DNA of 34,072 nt from a virus, in the IMG/VR virus record IMGVR_UViG_3300026075_000006, positions 1-34,072 of that record. One strand, given 5' to 3'. Of the stretch, positions 1 to 6,478 are shown piece by piece. Both the position numbers and the translations under genes were made by a program. Within the stretch, counting starts at the first letter, position 1, and each line of letters begins with the position of its first letter. Under the pieces are notes generated by a model. The model made no database searches, had not been told where the DNA came from, and saw nothing but the letters and a program-made list of their open reading frames with translations.

Positions 1-99
1 AATTGAGATTAAATCACCAGGTAAAAAGTAGTTTGCTATTGGACCACCACCACCATTTGCACCAGCTAAAACAATAGTATTACCCGATGCCACATTACC
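1..99. repeat. Contig-end direct repeat (copy 1)
   Basis: These 99 bases are identical to 33974-34072. The coat reading frame runs through them without a break, so they join the two ends into a circle rather than forming a second gene copy. The exact 99-base length is typical of a graph-assembler k-mer overlap; a true terminal repeat of that length is less likely. Confidence 0.95.
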
Positions 100-704
100 G
101 TTAACCGTCAAAGTATCGCCTGGAAGCGTTGTAGGGCCAGCACCAGCTATATGATTCACGATATTTTGACTTTGGAAGATATCAAAATAAGACAAATGGC
201 CAATGGCTGATTGCCTTACGATCTCTTCGTTAAAGACAGGTGTGAAATTGTTCAGCAATGCGGACTTTAGGGATGAGCCGTCTCTAACCGTCATGGCAAG
301 ATATGCATCTGATGCAATGTTCACACCCATTTCAAGTAGTTTAGCACCCGCAAGATCGACTGAGGAAAAGGAGTTGATTGGGCTGCCAGCACTTCCTTGA
401 AAGAAATACAATTCCTGTTCAGCATCTGCACAAATATCACGCTCCATCTGGGTGATAATGTTTTGAATAGCAGGCTGAATGAACATACGCGAGAAATCTT
501 CAATGCGTAAAGTCAAATCCTGAACAGTGTAAGCAATTAATGCGTGGTATTGGTGCGCAACGACTATATTTTCAACTGTTTCAATAATGTCTTGCGGAAC
601 CGCAGTTGAACCGTCCCCCACAATGAAATTATTCTGGCGTCTAACTTGTAAGGTATCGCCGATTTTGTAACCTGAGTTTTGAAAATCGTCCTGGTAAATC
701 CTAG
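1..704 (-). CDS. Major coat protein, exon 2, first part (P22 gp5-like)
   Basis: This is the main body of the major capsid protein, a P22 coat-type HK97-fold protein that forms the icosahedral shell around the scaffold. Reading leftward from 704 there is an open frame with no start of its own. It begins right after the predicted intron 3' splice site and contains the segment NSGYKIGDTLQVRRQNNF, typical of the N-arm and E-loop region of P22-like coats. The frame runs off base 1 and continues, after contig closure, at 33973 down to the stop at 33545. Exon 1 (88 nt), this part (704 nt) and the remainder (429 nt) sum to 1221 nt, exactly 407 codons including the stop, for a 406-residue protein. The scaffold gene lies just upstream, and a small gene then the gp4-like adaptor lie downstream, as in P22. 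Coat identity rests on position, size and motifs. Confidence 0.88.
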
Positions 705-955
705 CATTTATGTTCAATTAAGTTCGCTATTCTTAATCCGCTTTTCAGCAGCTACTAGTCACCTAGTAGATCAGACCATATCATCAACCATGTAGGTTGT
801 CGTGCGCTTCAGGCCGCTTGGCCTTACTCCCTTTCGGGATGGTCGTTGCTCCTTCCTCTTTAAAGGATTGGATCAGGATTGTCTCTATTGAGAGGTTCCC
901 TGAGTTCACACAATTATTCAATGTACATTTATGCACAAGGGGCCCTATTAATTTA
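705..955 (-). ncRNA. Self-splicing group I intron (td-like, subgroup IA2 type)
   Basis: A 251-nt ORF-less group I intron interrupting the coat gene. The RNA is read from 955 to 705. P1: exon GGCU (959-956) with GGCC (944-941), giving the required U·G at the 5' splice site. P2: 937-932 with 927-922. P3: GUGUG 911-907 with CGCAC 806-802. P4: UCAGGG 903-898 with UCCUGA 878-873. P5: 894-891 with 886-883. P6: UCCUU 867-863 with AAGGA 854-850. P7: GACCAU 844-839 with AUGGUC 779-774. P7.1: CCC/GGG 838-829. P7.2: GGCC/GGCC 823-812. P8: CAACC 799-795 with GGUUG 789-785. P9: CUACUAG 769-763 with CUAGUAG 758-752, closed by a GUGA loop. P9.1 has a GAAA loop (751-738). The intron ends in the terminal G at 705. 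P10: exon CUA 704-702 with UAG 947-945. Paired P7.1/P7.2 hairpins and the ending GAACAUAAAUG closely resemble the T4 td intron as I remember it. Confidence 0.93.
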
Positions 956-1043
956 AGCCAGTCATAACAAAGGGTGAATTGTTAGCAAACATTGCAAGCG
1001 CAGTGTTTGAAACAAGTTGTGTAGTAATAAATTGATTTGGCAT
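956..1043 (-). CDS. Major coat protein, exon 1
   Basis: The start of the coat gene: ATG at 1043 followed by 29 codons (MPNQFITTQLVSNTALAMFA and nine more, ending in MTG) plus one base. Read straight on, the frame meets a stop after two more codons (TTA AAT TAA), giving a useless 31-residue peptide. Joining base 956 to base 704 instead yields M-T-G-S-R-I-Y-Q-D-D-F, in frame with exon 2. The combined N-terminus looks like other P22-like coats: a helix, then an NSG-x-KIGDT turn. A Shine-Dalgarno-like GGAGC lies upstream of the ATG. The scaffold gene ends at 1092, 48 bases upstream. Confidence 0.88.
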
Positions 1044-1091
1044 TTTATTGCTCCATCCTGGTCGTAAAAATTCCGTTTAAAAAAGAGACAA

Positions 1092-1898
1092 TTATTTAAA
1101 CTTGCCTGCTTTCATGAGCCGTCTGATATCGCCTGGAGACGTCTTTTCAGTGACGCCTGCGGAATTAACAACTGGATTGGACTTGATTTGACCAAGTGGA
1201 CGATTGGGAGATCCTCTTTGCTCACCACCTGAAATCAAAGCATGCGACAGTGCAATCAATTCCGCTGCTTGTTCTTGTGGATGAAGTTTGGATATTCGTT
1301 CGAGTTCTTGAGGATTTTTGCCGAGTTTGTAGAGGACTTCACCAGCGGATCCTGCCCCTTTCTTTGGTAGCATGGTAGCTGCATCTCGCATGGAAGGTGT
1401 GAATGGCGCATTGTTACCGCGTACGACATCATCAAAATCGTCATACTTATCAGCGACAGAATCCAAGTGATTATGTAAGCTCTCGTACTGTCTCTGAATA
1501 TGTGCGGCAGCTTCTGCTGCTTTAGCCTTACGCTCTTCCGCATCCCTTTGGGCAAGCGCGAAGCTCACTGCCTTTGAAATCGTCTCATCAACGCCGCCAG
1601 GTGAAAAACCCCCTGGTTGAACGTTTGGGTTAGCATCAAAAGATTGGGGGTTAGATGGTGAAAACTGTGACTGCAACTCTGCAATCCTTGCATGCATCTC
1701 ACGCATTTCCCTATCGTGAGCCCGCTTTTGCTGTTTCAGACGTTTCTGAACATAAAGCGGATCGCCAGTGTTTTCATGTCCAACTGAGCCGTGTGAATCT
1801 GGTAAATCTTCAACTGACTCATGCGACACACCTAAGCTATCACCAACATCTTGTACTAATTCCTTGTCGTTACCCGACTGATCCTGAGCGCTATCCAT
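1092..1898 (-). CDS. Scaffolding protein (P22 gp8-like)
   Basis: 268 residues, the internal assembly chaperone that guides coat polymerisation and leaves before DNA packaging. The N-terminus is acidic and disordered in composition (MDSAQDQSGNDKELVQDV). Residues about 48-80 are strongly charged and helical (QKRLKQQKRAHDREMREM, then HARIAELQSQF). A further helical stretch rich in Ala, Lys and Glu follows, and the protein ends in a short basic tail (RRLMKAGKFK), matching the basic helix-turn-helix C-terminus that P22 scaffold uses to bind coat. No catalytic motif is seen. It lies directly upstream of the coat gene, as in P22, but is separated from the portal by the inserted rightward block. ATG at 1898 has GGAG nearby. 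The call rests on composition and position rather than a diagnostic motif. Confidence 0.75.
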   Translation of the reverse strand: MDSAQDQSGNDKELVQDVGDSLGVSHESVEDLPDSHGSVGHENTGDPLYVQKRLKQQKRAHDREMREMHARIAELQSQFSPSNPQSFDANPNVQPGGFSPGGVDETISKAVSFALAQRDAEERKAKAAEAAAHIQRQYESLHNHLDSVADKYDDFDDVVRGNNAPFTPSMRDAATMLPKKGAGSAGEVLYKLGKNPQELERISKLHPQEQAAELIALSHALISGGEQRGSPNRPLGQIKSNPVVNSAGVTEKTSPGDIRRLMKAGKFK

Positions 1899-2054
1899 AA
1901 CAACTCCAACGGCAATTCATTCTGCCCCGAGATTTAAGGCGTCCCGTTCGCCCGTTACTCATCCTGAGTACGTATGGCTATATTTTAAGCGGGAGTCGTA
2001 AGGTTAAATAGGTCATATGTATACCTAGGCAATATATTTGCTGGTATTATTCAT

Positions 2055-2131
2055 TCCTAATTAGGATTTAACGATTCCTAGTTAGGAATATTGGTCTTCG
2101 CAATTGCGAAAAATAATATCGCAATTGCGAT
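2055..2131. promoter_or_regulatory. Array of four phased palindromic operators
   Basis: Four palindromes follow one another: TCCTAATTAGGA (2055-2066), ATTCCTA-GT-TAGGAAT (2074-2089, the 7-base arms flank GT), TTCGCAATTGCGAA (2097-2110) and ATCGCAATTGCGAT (2118-2131). Their centres are 21, 22 and 21 bp apart, i.e. two helical turns, so all face the same side of the helix. They come as two pairs of related sequence (CCTA/TAGG and CGCAATTGCG). The third fills the promoter spacer and the fourth covers the -10 and start region. Confidence 0.8.
2091..2119 (+). promoter_or_regulatory. Sigma-70-type promoter under the operators
   Basis: TTGGTC (2091-2096), a 17-nt spacer and TAATAT (2114-2119). The palindrome TTCGCAATTGCGAA occupies most of the spacer and the next palindrome overlaps the -10, so a bound repressor would block polymerase. 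It drives the rightward block beginning at 2157. Confidence 0.65.
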
Positions 2132-2156
2132 CTTTTAATAAAAAATGGAGATAAGG

Positions 2157-2570
2157 ATGATTAATAAAAAATTGTTATTTTTAGGGGCTATTACTTTTAT
2201 TGCTTTTGCCAATGAAGGGATGGCAAATACAGTGACAGCAACATCGAAAGCGATAGTTTCAAACTTCACTGGTTTTACCAATACCATGACTTATGTTGAG
2301 TCATACAATACCAATGAAGTCATGAATTTAACTGATAATCCACTACATATCAGGGCATGTTATGGGATATCGGTAGATAATTGCGGGAAGGATGAAGAAA
2401 GATGCTTTAAAGTAACTGTGAATCCCCATGGAACATGGCAAGACCATTGGATTCCTAAAAAAACATGTCACTTTAACTATGCTGGCAATTATAATATTAG
2501 GGCTTATTCAACTGTTTCTGGAGACGCTCAGAGTTCATATGATGCCTACGCAACGGTCATGGTGAGATGA
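2157..2570 (+). CDS. Secreted/periplasmic protein of unknown function
   Basis: 137 residues from the ATG at 2157 (MINKKLLFLGAIT). An in-frame ATG at 2145 is less likely, because GGAG (2147-2150) is well placed for the 2157 start. The N-terminus is a clear Sec signal peptide: positive MINKK, a hydrophobic core LLFLGAITFIAF, then ANEGMA as a plausible signal peptidase I site before NTVTATSK. The mature part has four cysteines (ACYG, DNCGK, RCFK, TCHF), enough for two disulfides, consistent with periplasmic folding. It is beta-rich in composition. It is the first gene of the rightward block and sits behind a strongly operator-controlled promoter, so it may be expressed in the lysogen or on a signal. 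A role in host modification or superinfection exclusion is inference only. Confidence 0.75.
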   Translation: MINKKLLFLGAITFIAFANEGMANTVTATSKAIVSNFTGFTNTMTYVESYNTNEVMNLTDNPLHIRACYGISVDNCGKDEERCFKVTVNPHGTWQDHWIPKKTCHFNYAGNYNIRAYSTVSGDAQSSYDAYATVMVR

Positions 2571-2767
2571 TAATGATATACGAATTTCCTTGCGGCGGAT
2601 TTATAGATACTTCTAATGATGATTTTACACAAAGATTTTGTGAATATGAATTTTGCGATTATTGCAATAATGCAAAATCTCATGCGGAATATTATGAGAA
2701 AAATATAAAAATTAAAATAGAAATCTTGCCGCAAAGAAATGGGGGTAAAAATGAACAAGAAAAATAA
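2567..2767 (+). CDS. Small cysteine-containing protein, unknown
   Basis: 66 residues, starting with an ATGA overlap on the stop of the upstream gene (ATG 2567; a second ATG at 2573 is possible). It contains CGG and a cluster FCEYEFCDYCNN that could bind a metal, then a basic hydrophilic tail. It overlaps the next gene by 17 bases. The opposite strand is also open here but has no ribosome site and reads mostly Phe/Ile. No family recognised. Confidence 0.55.
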   Translation: MIMIYEFPCGGFIDTSNDDFTQRFCEYEFCDYCNNAKSHAEYYEKNIKIKIEILPQRNGGKNEQEK

Positions 2768-3092
2768 AACTTCAAAATTAGGAACTAAGCCAGATGAAAT
2801 ACGAGCAACTTTTATATTAAATGAAAATCAATTAGGAAATATAAAACTTCTTGCTTATTTTTATAGAAAATCTATTAAAGATATTATATATCTAGCGCTT
2901 GACGAATATCTTTCAAATAAAAAATTGGATATAGAAGAAGCTCAATCTACATATGACAAGAAACATGAAAATAAAATTAAATTAATAGTTGAATCATTTA
3001 TTCAAGCTATTAAAAATAATGATAAAAATAAACTAGAACAAGCAGTTCAATATTTTAAAGATAAAATTGATACTATAAATGAGCAAAAGTAA
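2751..3092 (+). CDS. Ribbon-helix-helix-like DNA-binding protein
   Basis: 113 residues from ATG 2751, chosen because GGGGGT lies 5 bases upstream; an ATG at 2739 is in the same frame but poorly placed. Residues about 17-55 fit a ribbon-helix-helix plan: a short beta strand RATFILNEN, helix LGNIKLLAYFYRK, a turn, then helix SIKDIIYLALDEYLSNKK. The C-terminal half is Lys/Asn-rich and helical (IKLIVESFIQAIKNNDKNK). Such proteins bind palindromic operators as dimers. It is a candidate for the repressor acting on the four palindromes ahead of its own operon, but nothing in the sequence proves it. Confidence 0.6.
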   Translation: MNKKNKTSKLGTKPDEIRATFILNENQLGNIKLLAYFYRKSIKDIIYLALDEYLSNKKLDIEEAQSTYDKKHENKIKLIVESFIQAIKNNDKNKLEQAVQYFKDKIDTINEQK

Positions 3093-3318
3093 ACGTAAGA
3101 CACCAAAAATTAGTATAACTTGCATTGGTAGCAAAGCAGGTATACAAAGATTATTTAGATCTAAAGAAAATAGAGCAAAAAGAAAACAAGTAAAAATAAA
3201 ATTATTAATGAAAGATTATGAAAATTTACCACATGAAAAAGAATATGGAAATGAATGGTCATCTCCTAGAGATGGTAAACAATGGATGGGAAAAAATTCG
3301 AAATGGCTAAGAAAATAG
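3079..3318 (+). CDS. Small basic conserved phage/plasmid protein
   Basis: 79 residues, overlapping the previous gene by 14 bases (start ATG 3079). Very basic: MSKSKRKTPKISITCIGSKA, then KENRAKRKQVKIKLL, then a conserved-looking end NEWSSPRDGKQW and SKWLRK. I recall small phage and plasmid proteins with the plan SRSRRKTPI..., RRERRAVR..., W.F.KDGK..., MRK, and this fits that pattern. Their function is unknown; the charge suggests nucleic-acid binding. Confidence 0.6.
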   Translation: MSKSKRKTPKISITCIGSKAGIQRLFRSKENRAKRKQVKIKLLMKDYENLPHEKEYGNEWSSPRDGKQWMGKNSKWLRK

Positions 3319-3319
3319 A

Positions 3320-3339
3320 TATAAAACGAGGTTAACATG
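3320..3339 (+). repeat. Duplicated translation leader, copy 1
   Basis: TATAAAACGAGGTTAACATG, a 20-base direct repeat identical to 3404-3423. It contains the ribosome site GAGG and the ATG of the first tiny membrane peptide. Confidence 0.9.
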
Positions 3340-3399
3340 ATCCATTATTTTATTTTTATGTTTAGTCTAGGATTAATTTATTTTGCGTTACTTAAATAA
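3337..3399 (+). CDS. Tiny single-span membrane peptide A
   Basis: 20 residues, MIHYFIFMFSLGLIYFALLK. Almost all hydrophobic, with His near the N-terminus and Lys at the end, so it would form one transmembrane helix. A good GAGG sits 7 bases before ATG 3337. The next ORF encodes a similar peptide behind the same leader. Tiny phage membrane peptides can act in lysis timing, superinfection exclusion or modulation of host enzymes; which applies here is unknown. Confidence 0.55.
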   Translation: MIHYFIFMFSLGLIYFALLK

Positions 3400-3403
3400 T
3401 GAT

Positions 3404-3423
3404 TATAAAACGAGGTTAACATG
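3404..3423 (+). repeat. Duplicated translation leader, copy 2
   Basis: Second exact copy of TATAAAACGAGGTTAACATG, 84 bases after the first, serving the second tiny membrane peptide. Confidence 0.9.
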
Positions 3424-3477
3424 CATGGCTTTTTAGTTTTTATAATGTTTCTAGCATTAATATACTTTTCAGATTGA
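3421..3477 (+). CDS. Tiny single-span membrane peptide B
   Basis: 18 residues, MHGFLVFIMFLALIYFSD. It aligns with peptide A (shared F-x-F-x-F-x-L-x-LIYF pattern) and has the same 20-base leader, so the pair arose by tandem duplication of leader plus ORF. One membrane helix predicted. Preservation of both frame and ribosome site after divergence suggests both are translated. Confidence 0.55.
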   Translation: MHGFLVFIMFLALIYFSD

Positions 3478-3485
3478 TTATTAAC

Positions 3486-3695
3486 ATGAAGCATAGATAT
3501 CCTAGAAAACCTAAATTTTGCAAATCAGATTATGACTGGCTTCATTGGAAAATTGATCAATGGTATGAGTTTTATAAATTTAGAATAAGAGCTATTAAAT
3601 CTCCAGAAGATAAACTTGATCATTTTCGATATGCCAAAGAAAGATTAAAAAAAATGCTTTATGATTCACACACTCATGTTTCTGACGATGATTGA
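3486..3695 (+). CDS. Small basic/aromatic protein, unknown
   Basis: 69 residues from ATG 3486 (MKHRYPRKPKFCKSDYDW), 8 bases after peptide B; a TTG at 3474 would extend it by four residues. Rich in Trp, Tyr, Lys and Arg, with a helical middle (DKLDHFRYAKERLKKMLYD) and an acidic end (SDDD). No family recognised. It is the last gene of the rightward block, and its end overlaps the end of the convergent portal gene by 22 bases, leaving no room for a terminator between them. Confidence 0.55.
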   Translation: MKHRYPRKPKFCKSDYDWLHWKIDQWYEFYKFRIRAIKSPEDKLDHFRYAKERLKKMLYDSHTHVSDDD

Positions 3696-5860
3696 TTAGG
3701 TTTTTTCTGCTGAGCAGAATTATGCTTATAAACATCTGCTAATATCGATGCAATCTTATGATGGAAGTCCTTGTTACTTTTTTCATGGTCGAGCTCATGC
3801 GTGACTCGTGCTTTCTGTAAGTTTAATTCGTGATCATAAACATTAAGTTCACTTTGTGCTTGAATCTTTTGCGCTTCCAATAATAACTTCGCTTTATCCA
3901 ATTCATGTTCTTGCTGCTTAATTGCTAATTCCTGGGCCTTTGCTTGGATCTGTGCTTGTTTCCCTTGAAGTTCTGCTTGCATCAACATCATTTGCGGATT
4001 AGGTTGTGGAGGTGGCGGTGGTTGGCCTTCCTCTTTCGCCAATATTTCAGGAGGAACGAGATTTTTAAGACGATCCTTAACTTGAGGCATCTGTTGTATA
4101 TCTAAATTGCCCGCCCATAGATCTGCAATTAAATTGAACACTTGAGGATTATTAGCAATGGTCTGTTGAAAGAATTCAAGTGCTACTTCCTTTTGAACGG
4201 CAAAGGAAGGCCCAGAATCAATCTCTACATCAAAATCACCCAATCCTAATGTATTTTTCATAGAACCATCTTTTTGAGTTTGATTTACGACAATATTCTG
4301 CGTTTTTCCGTCTTTTTTTGATAAAACCATCGATCTTTCATCGCTGCCAATAATATATGGCAGTAAATCATTGACGACCCGACCACCTTGTTCAACCGCT
4401 TGATTCATATTATCGAAATAAACATAAGCGCTCATGGAGCCTTCTAATTTACGCTCACGTCTTGCCTTACCAGAGATGTCGCGTCCTTGAAGCGCTTCAG
4501 TCTCGCTAAAACCCAGGATCTCACGAATATCCTGCGTTGCCCGTTGAAAGTTTTGCATAATTGCTGGCGATAAATCCCAAGGAGCTTGTTTGGTTGGCAT
4601 TTGACCAGTCTTTGGATCAGGTTTTGCACGCAATATGCCCATTTGCAATTCGGGATTTCTCCAATCTTGCTCATATCCGATAATGTTGTCCGGAGTACCA
4701 AGCCACTGCTCGCGTCTTCTATTTTTAACTTCTGCTGCAATTTCAGATCCAAAATAATTAACGCATTTTTGAGCATCACGAGCTTCATGAATAAATGACC
4801 TGCAATATTGTCTGCCTTCAATGTAATAGGAATCACCGTCGACAAATATAATCGGTAATTGTTTAGAAGGCCATTCAGAAAAGTCAATTATTTGATTTCT
4901 AATCATCCGGTAATGCATTATCCGATAATCTTGAGTTTGCCTTGTATTAACAATCCTTGGCATCTCATTTTGCACAATTGCTTCAACAATTGTCCCTTCT
5001 GTAATTTTCTTTTGCACTTTAAAATTCTTTTGTATCTCTTCCCATTCCATTTCATTGACTACTCTACCATCTGATAATTTATGAATAATGACTGGAAACC
5101 ATTCCTTAACGAAATAATCAGCAACCGTAATCGTATCTCTTGTTTGCCATTGAAAATCTAATAGCATGTAAGGATCAATATAGGAAACCGGGTTTGTCAC
5201 ATAAGGATAAGTTGCAAAAAATTCATCACGAGTGAAGATATAAAACCTACCACAGTAATTCCCATCGCCCTTATGCGGTTTTAATGCCGTTGGATCAAAG
5301 GCGGTACGTGTAGGATCTGGGATTGCTTCATAACGAACAATTTGATTGAAAGATTTCGGTGATTCATAATCTAATAATATTTGAAATGCACCAAAACCCA
5401 TCATGAGAGCAGATTTAAATGCCGTTTGATAAACAAGATCATTCTGAGATTGATAAGATATTGTCCGCACTAAGTCAGCGCGTAAGTCTATTTGCTCTTG
5501 TGTGGCCTTACCTGTCAAAGAACGAACGATTATATCTGGCTTGTTCTTTCGTTGTTCTCCAGCAATTTTTTTCGTGGCATCATAAAGTTTATTAAATGTC
5601 ATCGCTGGTTTGAAAAGACGGGAAAATTCAGAACGTTCAACTGCTGTCCATTGATCACGTAAGACAAAGTTCATATCATCCTTACCACGGACGATATTTT
5701 CATTAAAATAGGAATTCCAGGTATTAAAGTGCTTATTAGATTGAGTTAAAACTTCCTGCTCATTGATACCAGCTTCATTTAGCATCGCAAGACGTTTTTC
5801 TTCCATCTCATTAATTTGCTCTGGATCAAGCGTTTTTTCATCGCTTAATTCACGTTCCAT
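3674..5860 (-). CDS. Portal protein (P22 gp1-like)
   Basis: 728 residues, matching the roughly 725-residue P22 portal that forms the dodecameric DNA channel and docks terminase, scaffold and the gp4 adaptor. The N-terminal part has the typical path of P22 portals: WTAVERSEFSRLFKPAMTFN near residue 75, EQRKNKPDI, then a wing and stem region. The middle has the conserved run EIAAEVKNRRREQWL (about 375-390) and SETEALQGRDISGKARRERK (about 465-485). The C-terminus is a PPPPPQPNPQ linker followed by a long Gln/Lys/Glu-rich coiled coil, the equivalent of the P22 portal barrel. ATG 5860 lies after AAGGAAG, which sits in the loop of a small hairpin. Terminase is upstream, with an inserted block of small genes between; scaffold is downstream, past the rightward block. 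Confidence 0.93.
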   Translation of the reverse strand: MERELSDEKTLDPEQINEMEEKRLAMLNEAGINEQEVLTQSNKHFNTWNSYFNENIVRGKDDMNFVLRDQWTAVERSEFSRLFKPAMTFNKLYDATKKIAGEQRKNKPDIIVRSLTGKATQEQIDLRADLVRTISYQSQNDLVYQTAFKSALMMGFGAFQILLDYESPKSFNQIVRYEAIPDPTRTAFDPTALKPHKGDGNYCGRFYIFTRDEFFATYPYVTNPVSYIDPYMLLDFQWQTRDTITVADYFVKEWFPVIIHKLSDGRVVNEMEWEEIQKNFKVQKKITEGTIVEAIVQNEMPRIVNTRQTQDYRIMHYRMIRNQIIDFSEWPSKQLPIIFVDGDSYYIEGRQYCRSFIHEARDAQKCVNYFGSEIAAEVKNRRREQWLGTPDNIIGYEQDWRNPELQMGILRAKPDPKTGQMPTKQAPWDLSPAIMQNFQRATQDIREILGFSETEALQGRDISGKARRERKLEGSMSAYVYFDNMNQAVEQGGRVVNDLLPYIIGSDERSMVLSKKDGKTQNIVVNQTQKDGSMKNTLGLGDFDVEIDSGPSFAVQKEVALEFFQQTIANNPQVFNLIADLWAGNLDIQQMPQVKDRLKNLVPPEILAKEEGQPPPPPQPNPQMMLMQAELQGKQAQIQAKAQELAIKQQEHELDKAKLLLEAQKIQAQSELNVYDHELNLQKARVTHELDHEKSNKDFHHKIASILADVYKHNSAQQKKPNQSSSET

Positions 5861-5883
5861 TCAACTCTTCCTTGAGTTAATGA
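5861..5883 (-). promoter_or_regulatory. Hairpin presenting the portal ribosome binding site
   Basis: In the RNA, AACUC and GAGUU pair around AAGGAA just before the portal AUG, so the Shine-Dalgarno bases are in the loop. Such an arrangement can set or regulate initiation rate. Confidence 0.5.
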
Positions 5884-5891
5884 TAGTTACA

Positions 5892-6001
5892 GGAAGTTGG
5901 TCATCTCACTAAATCGCTCATTCAAAACGATATCTTAGTTTCAGGAACCAAAACCCAGCATGGAGGGCATAAGTATTGATTGTCCACCTTTACCAACTTC
6001 C
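5892..6001 (-). ncRNA. Candidate structured leader RNA upstream of portal
   Basis: A perfect 10-base inverted repeat, GGAAGUUGGU (6001-5992) and ACCAACUUCC (5901-5892), closes a 90-nt interior in the portal leader. Inside, CUAA...AUCG pairs with CGAU-UUAG as a second hairpin (about 5945-5909). No gene of reasonable size is present; the only short frame is nine codons. Function unknown: leader regulator, RNA stability element or chance. Confidence 0.4.
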
Positions 6002-6009
6002 CATCACTA

Positions 6010-6229
6010 ATAATATATATATATTTTATATTTTATGTATCTATTATTAACGGGAAATCTATGTATAAATCCTAAATTATACTATTTTTCAAATATTTAG
6101 TAAATTAATAACCAGTGAATATATTATTCATAACCTGTGTAAAATAAAGACAAAATATTTATTATAGATTTCATCCATATGTTATCCATAACTATTACTC
6201 TACTTACCCACAAATATTGTGGATAACTA
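6010..6229. other. AT-rich region with DnaA-box matches (candidate origin-like site)
   Basis: No gene in 5861-6229. An (AT)n-rich tract at 6010-6050 is followed by DnaA-box consensus matches on the minus strand at 6136-6144 (TTTTACACA) and 6218-6226 (TTATCCACA), plus near matches TTATCCATA (6182-6190) and TTACCCACA (6204-6212). The last two boxes form a hairpin CCACAA-ATA-TTGTGG (6208-6222). This looks like a DnaA-binding unwinding region but is not next to replication genes. Confidence 0.4.
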
Positions 6230-6478
6230 TTACGGTAATGCTGTTAAGGTAATAGTACCGTTCGCTGCAAAGACGGGTTTAAAGAACTGATTTCCATCTG
6301 AGGCTGCGACTTGCATAATGTCAGTTGTATATAACGCAATGGATTGCATCTTGATGTAAGGGTTAAGATATCCTGCTGCTGTGATTGACGCTAATGCATC
6401 ACTAGAGTGTAGTTCACATAACCTTGGGGCTTGGTAATTCTTCCCGGGTGAATTAGTCCGTAATGAGAGGATAGACAT
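6230..6478 (-). CDS. Small probable structural protein, unknown
   Basis: 82 residues from ATG 6478 (MSILSLRTNSPG); AAGGAA lies about 6 bases upstream of this ATG, so it is preferred over upstream in-frame ATGs at 6484 and 6517. The sequence is neutral and beta-rich, with a Gly/Thr-containing end (NGTITLTALP), and has the look of a small virion or decoration protein. No family identified. It is the last gene of the leftward small-gene cluster, with the AT-rich DnaA-box region beyond it. Confidence 0.6.
   Translation of the reverse strand: MSILSLRTNSPGKNYQAPRLCELHSSDALASITAAGYLNPYIKMQSIALYTTDIMQVAASDGNQFFKPVFAANGTITLTALP

Larger units (their letters stand above)
1899..2156. promoter_or_regulatory. 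Divergent regulatory region between scaffold and the rightward block
   Basis: No gene is seen here. The region holds the leftward leader of scaffold, with a possible minus-strand promoter TTGCCT - 16 nt - TATTTA reading from about 2033 to 2006. It also holds the rightward promoter and four palindromes described separately. The scaffold leader RNA (about 1899-2000) shows no strong hairpin by eye. Confidence 0.5.

Noticed and set aside
705-955. Coat gene interrupted by a frameshift, sequencing error or pseudogenisation
   Set aside because: A 251-base insert with a full group I fold and exact reading-frame restoration is not explained by error or decay.
705-955. Group II intron or intein at the coat interruption
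   Set aside because: No GUGYG start, no domain V hairpin, and the insert has stop codons, so it cannot be an intein; group I pairings fit throughout.
2546-2758. Leftward ORF opposite the gene at 2567
   Set aside because: Phe/Ile-rich low-complexity product with no ribosome site; the rightward frame is coupled to both neighbours.
5940-5980. Nine-codon ORF (MPSMLGFGS) in the portal leader
   Set aside because: Too short to support and lacking a clear ribosome site; could be a leader peptide, but nothing shows it.
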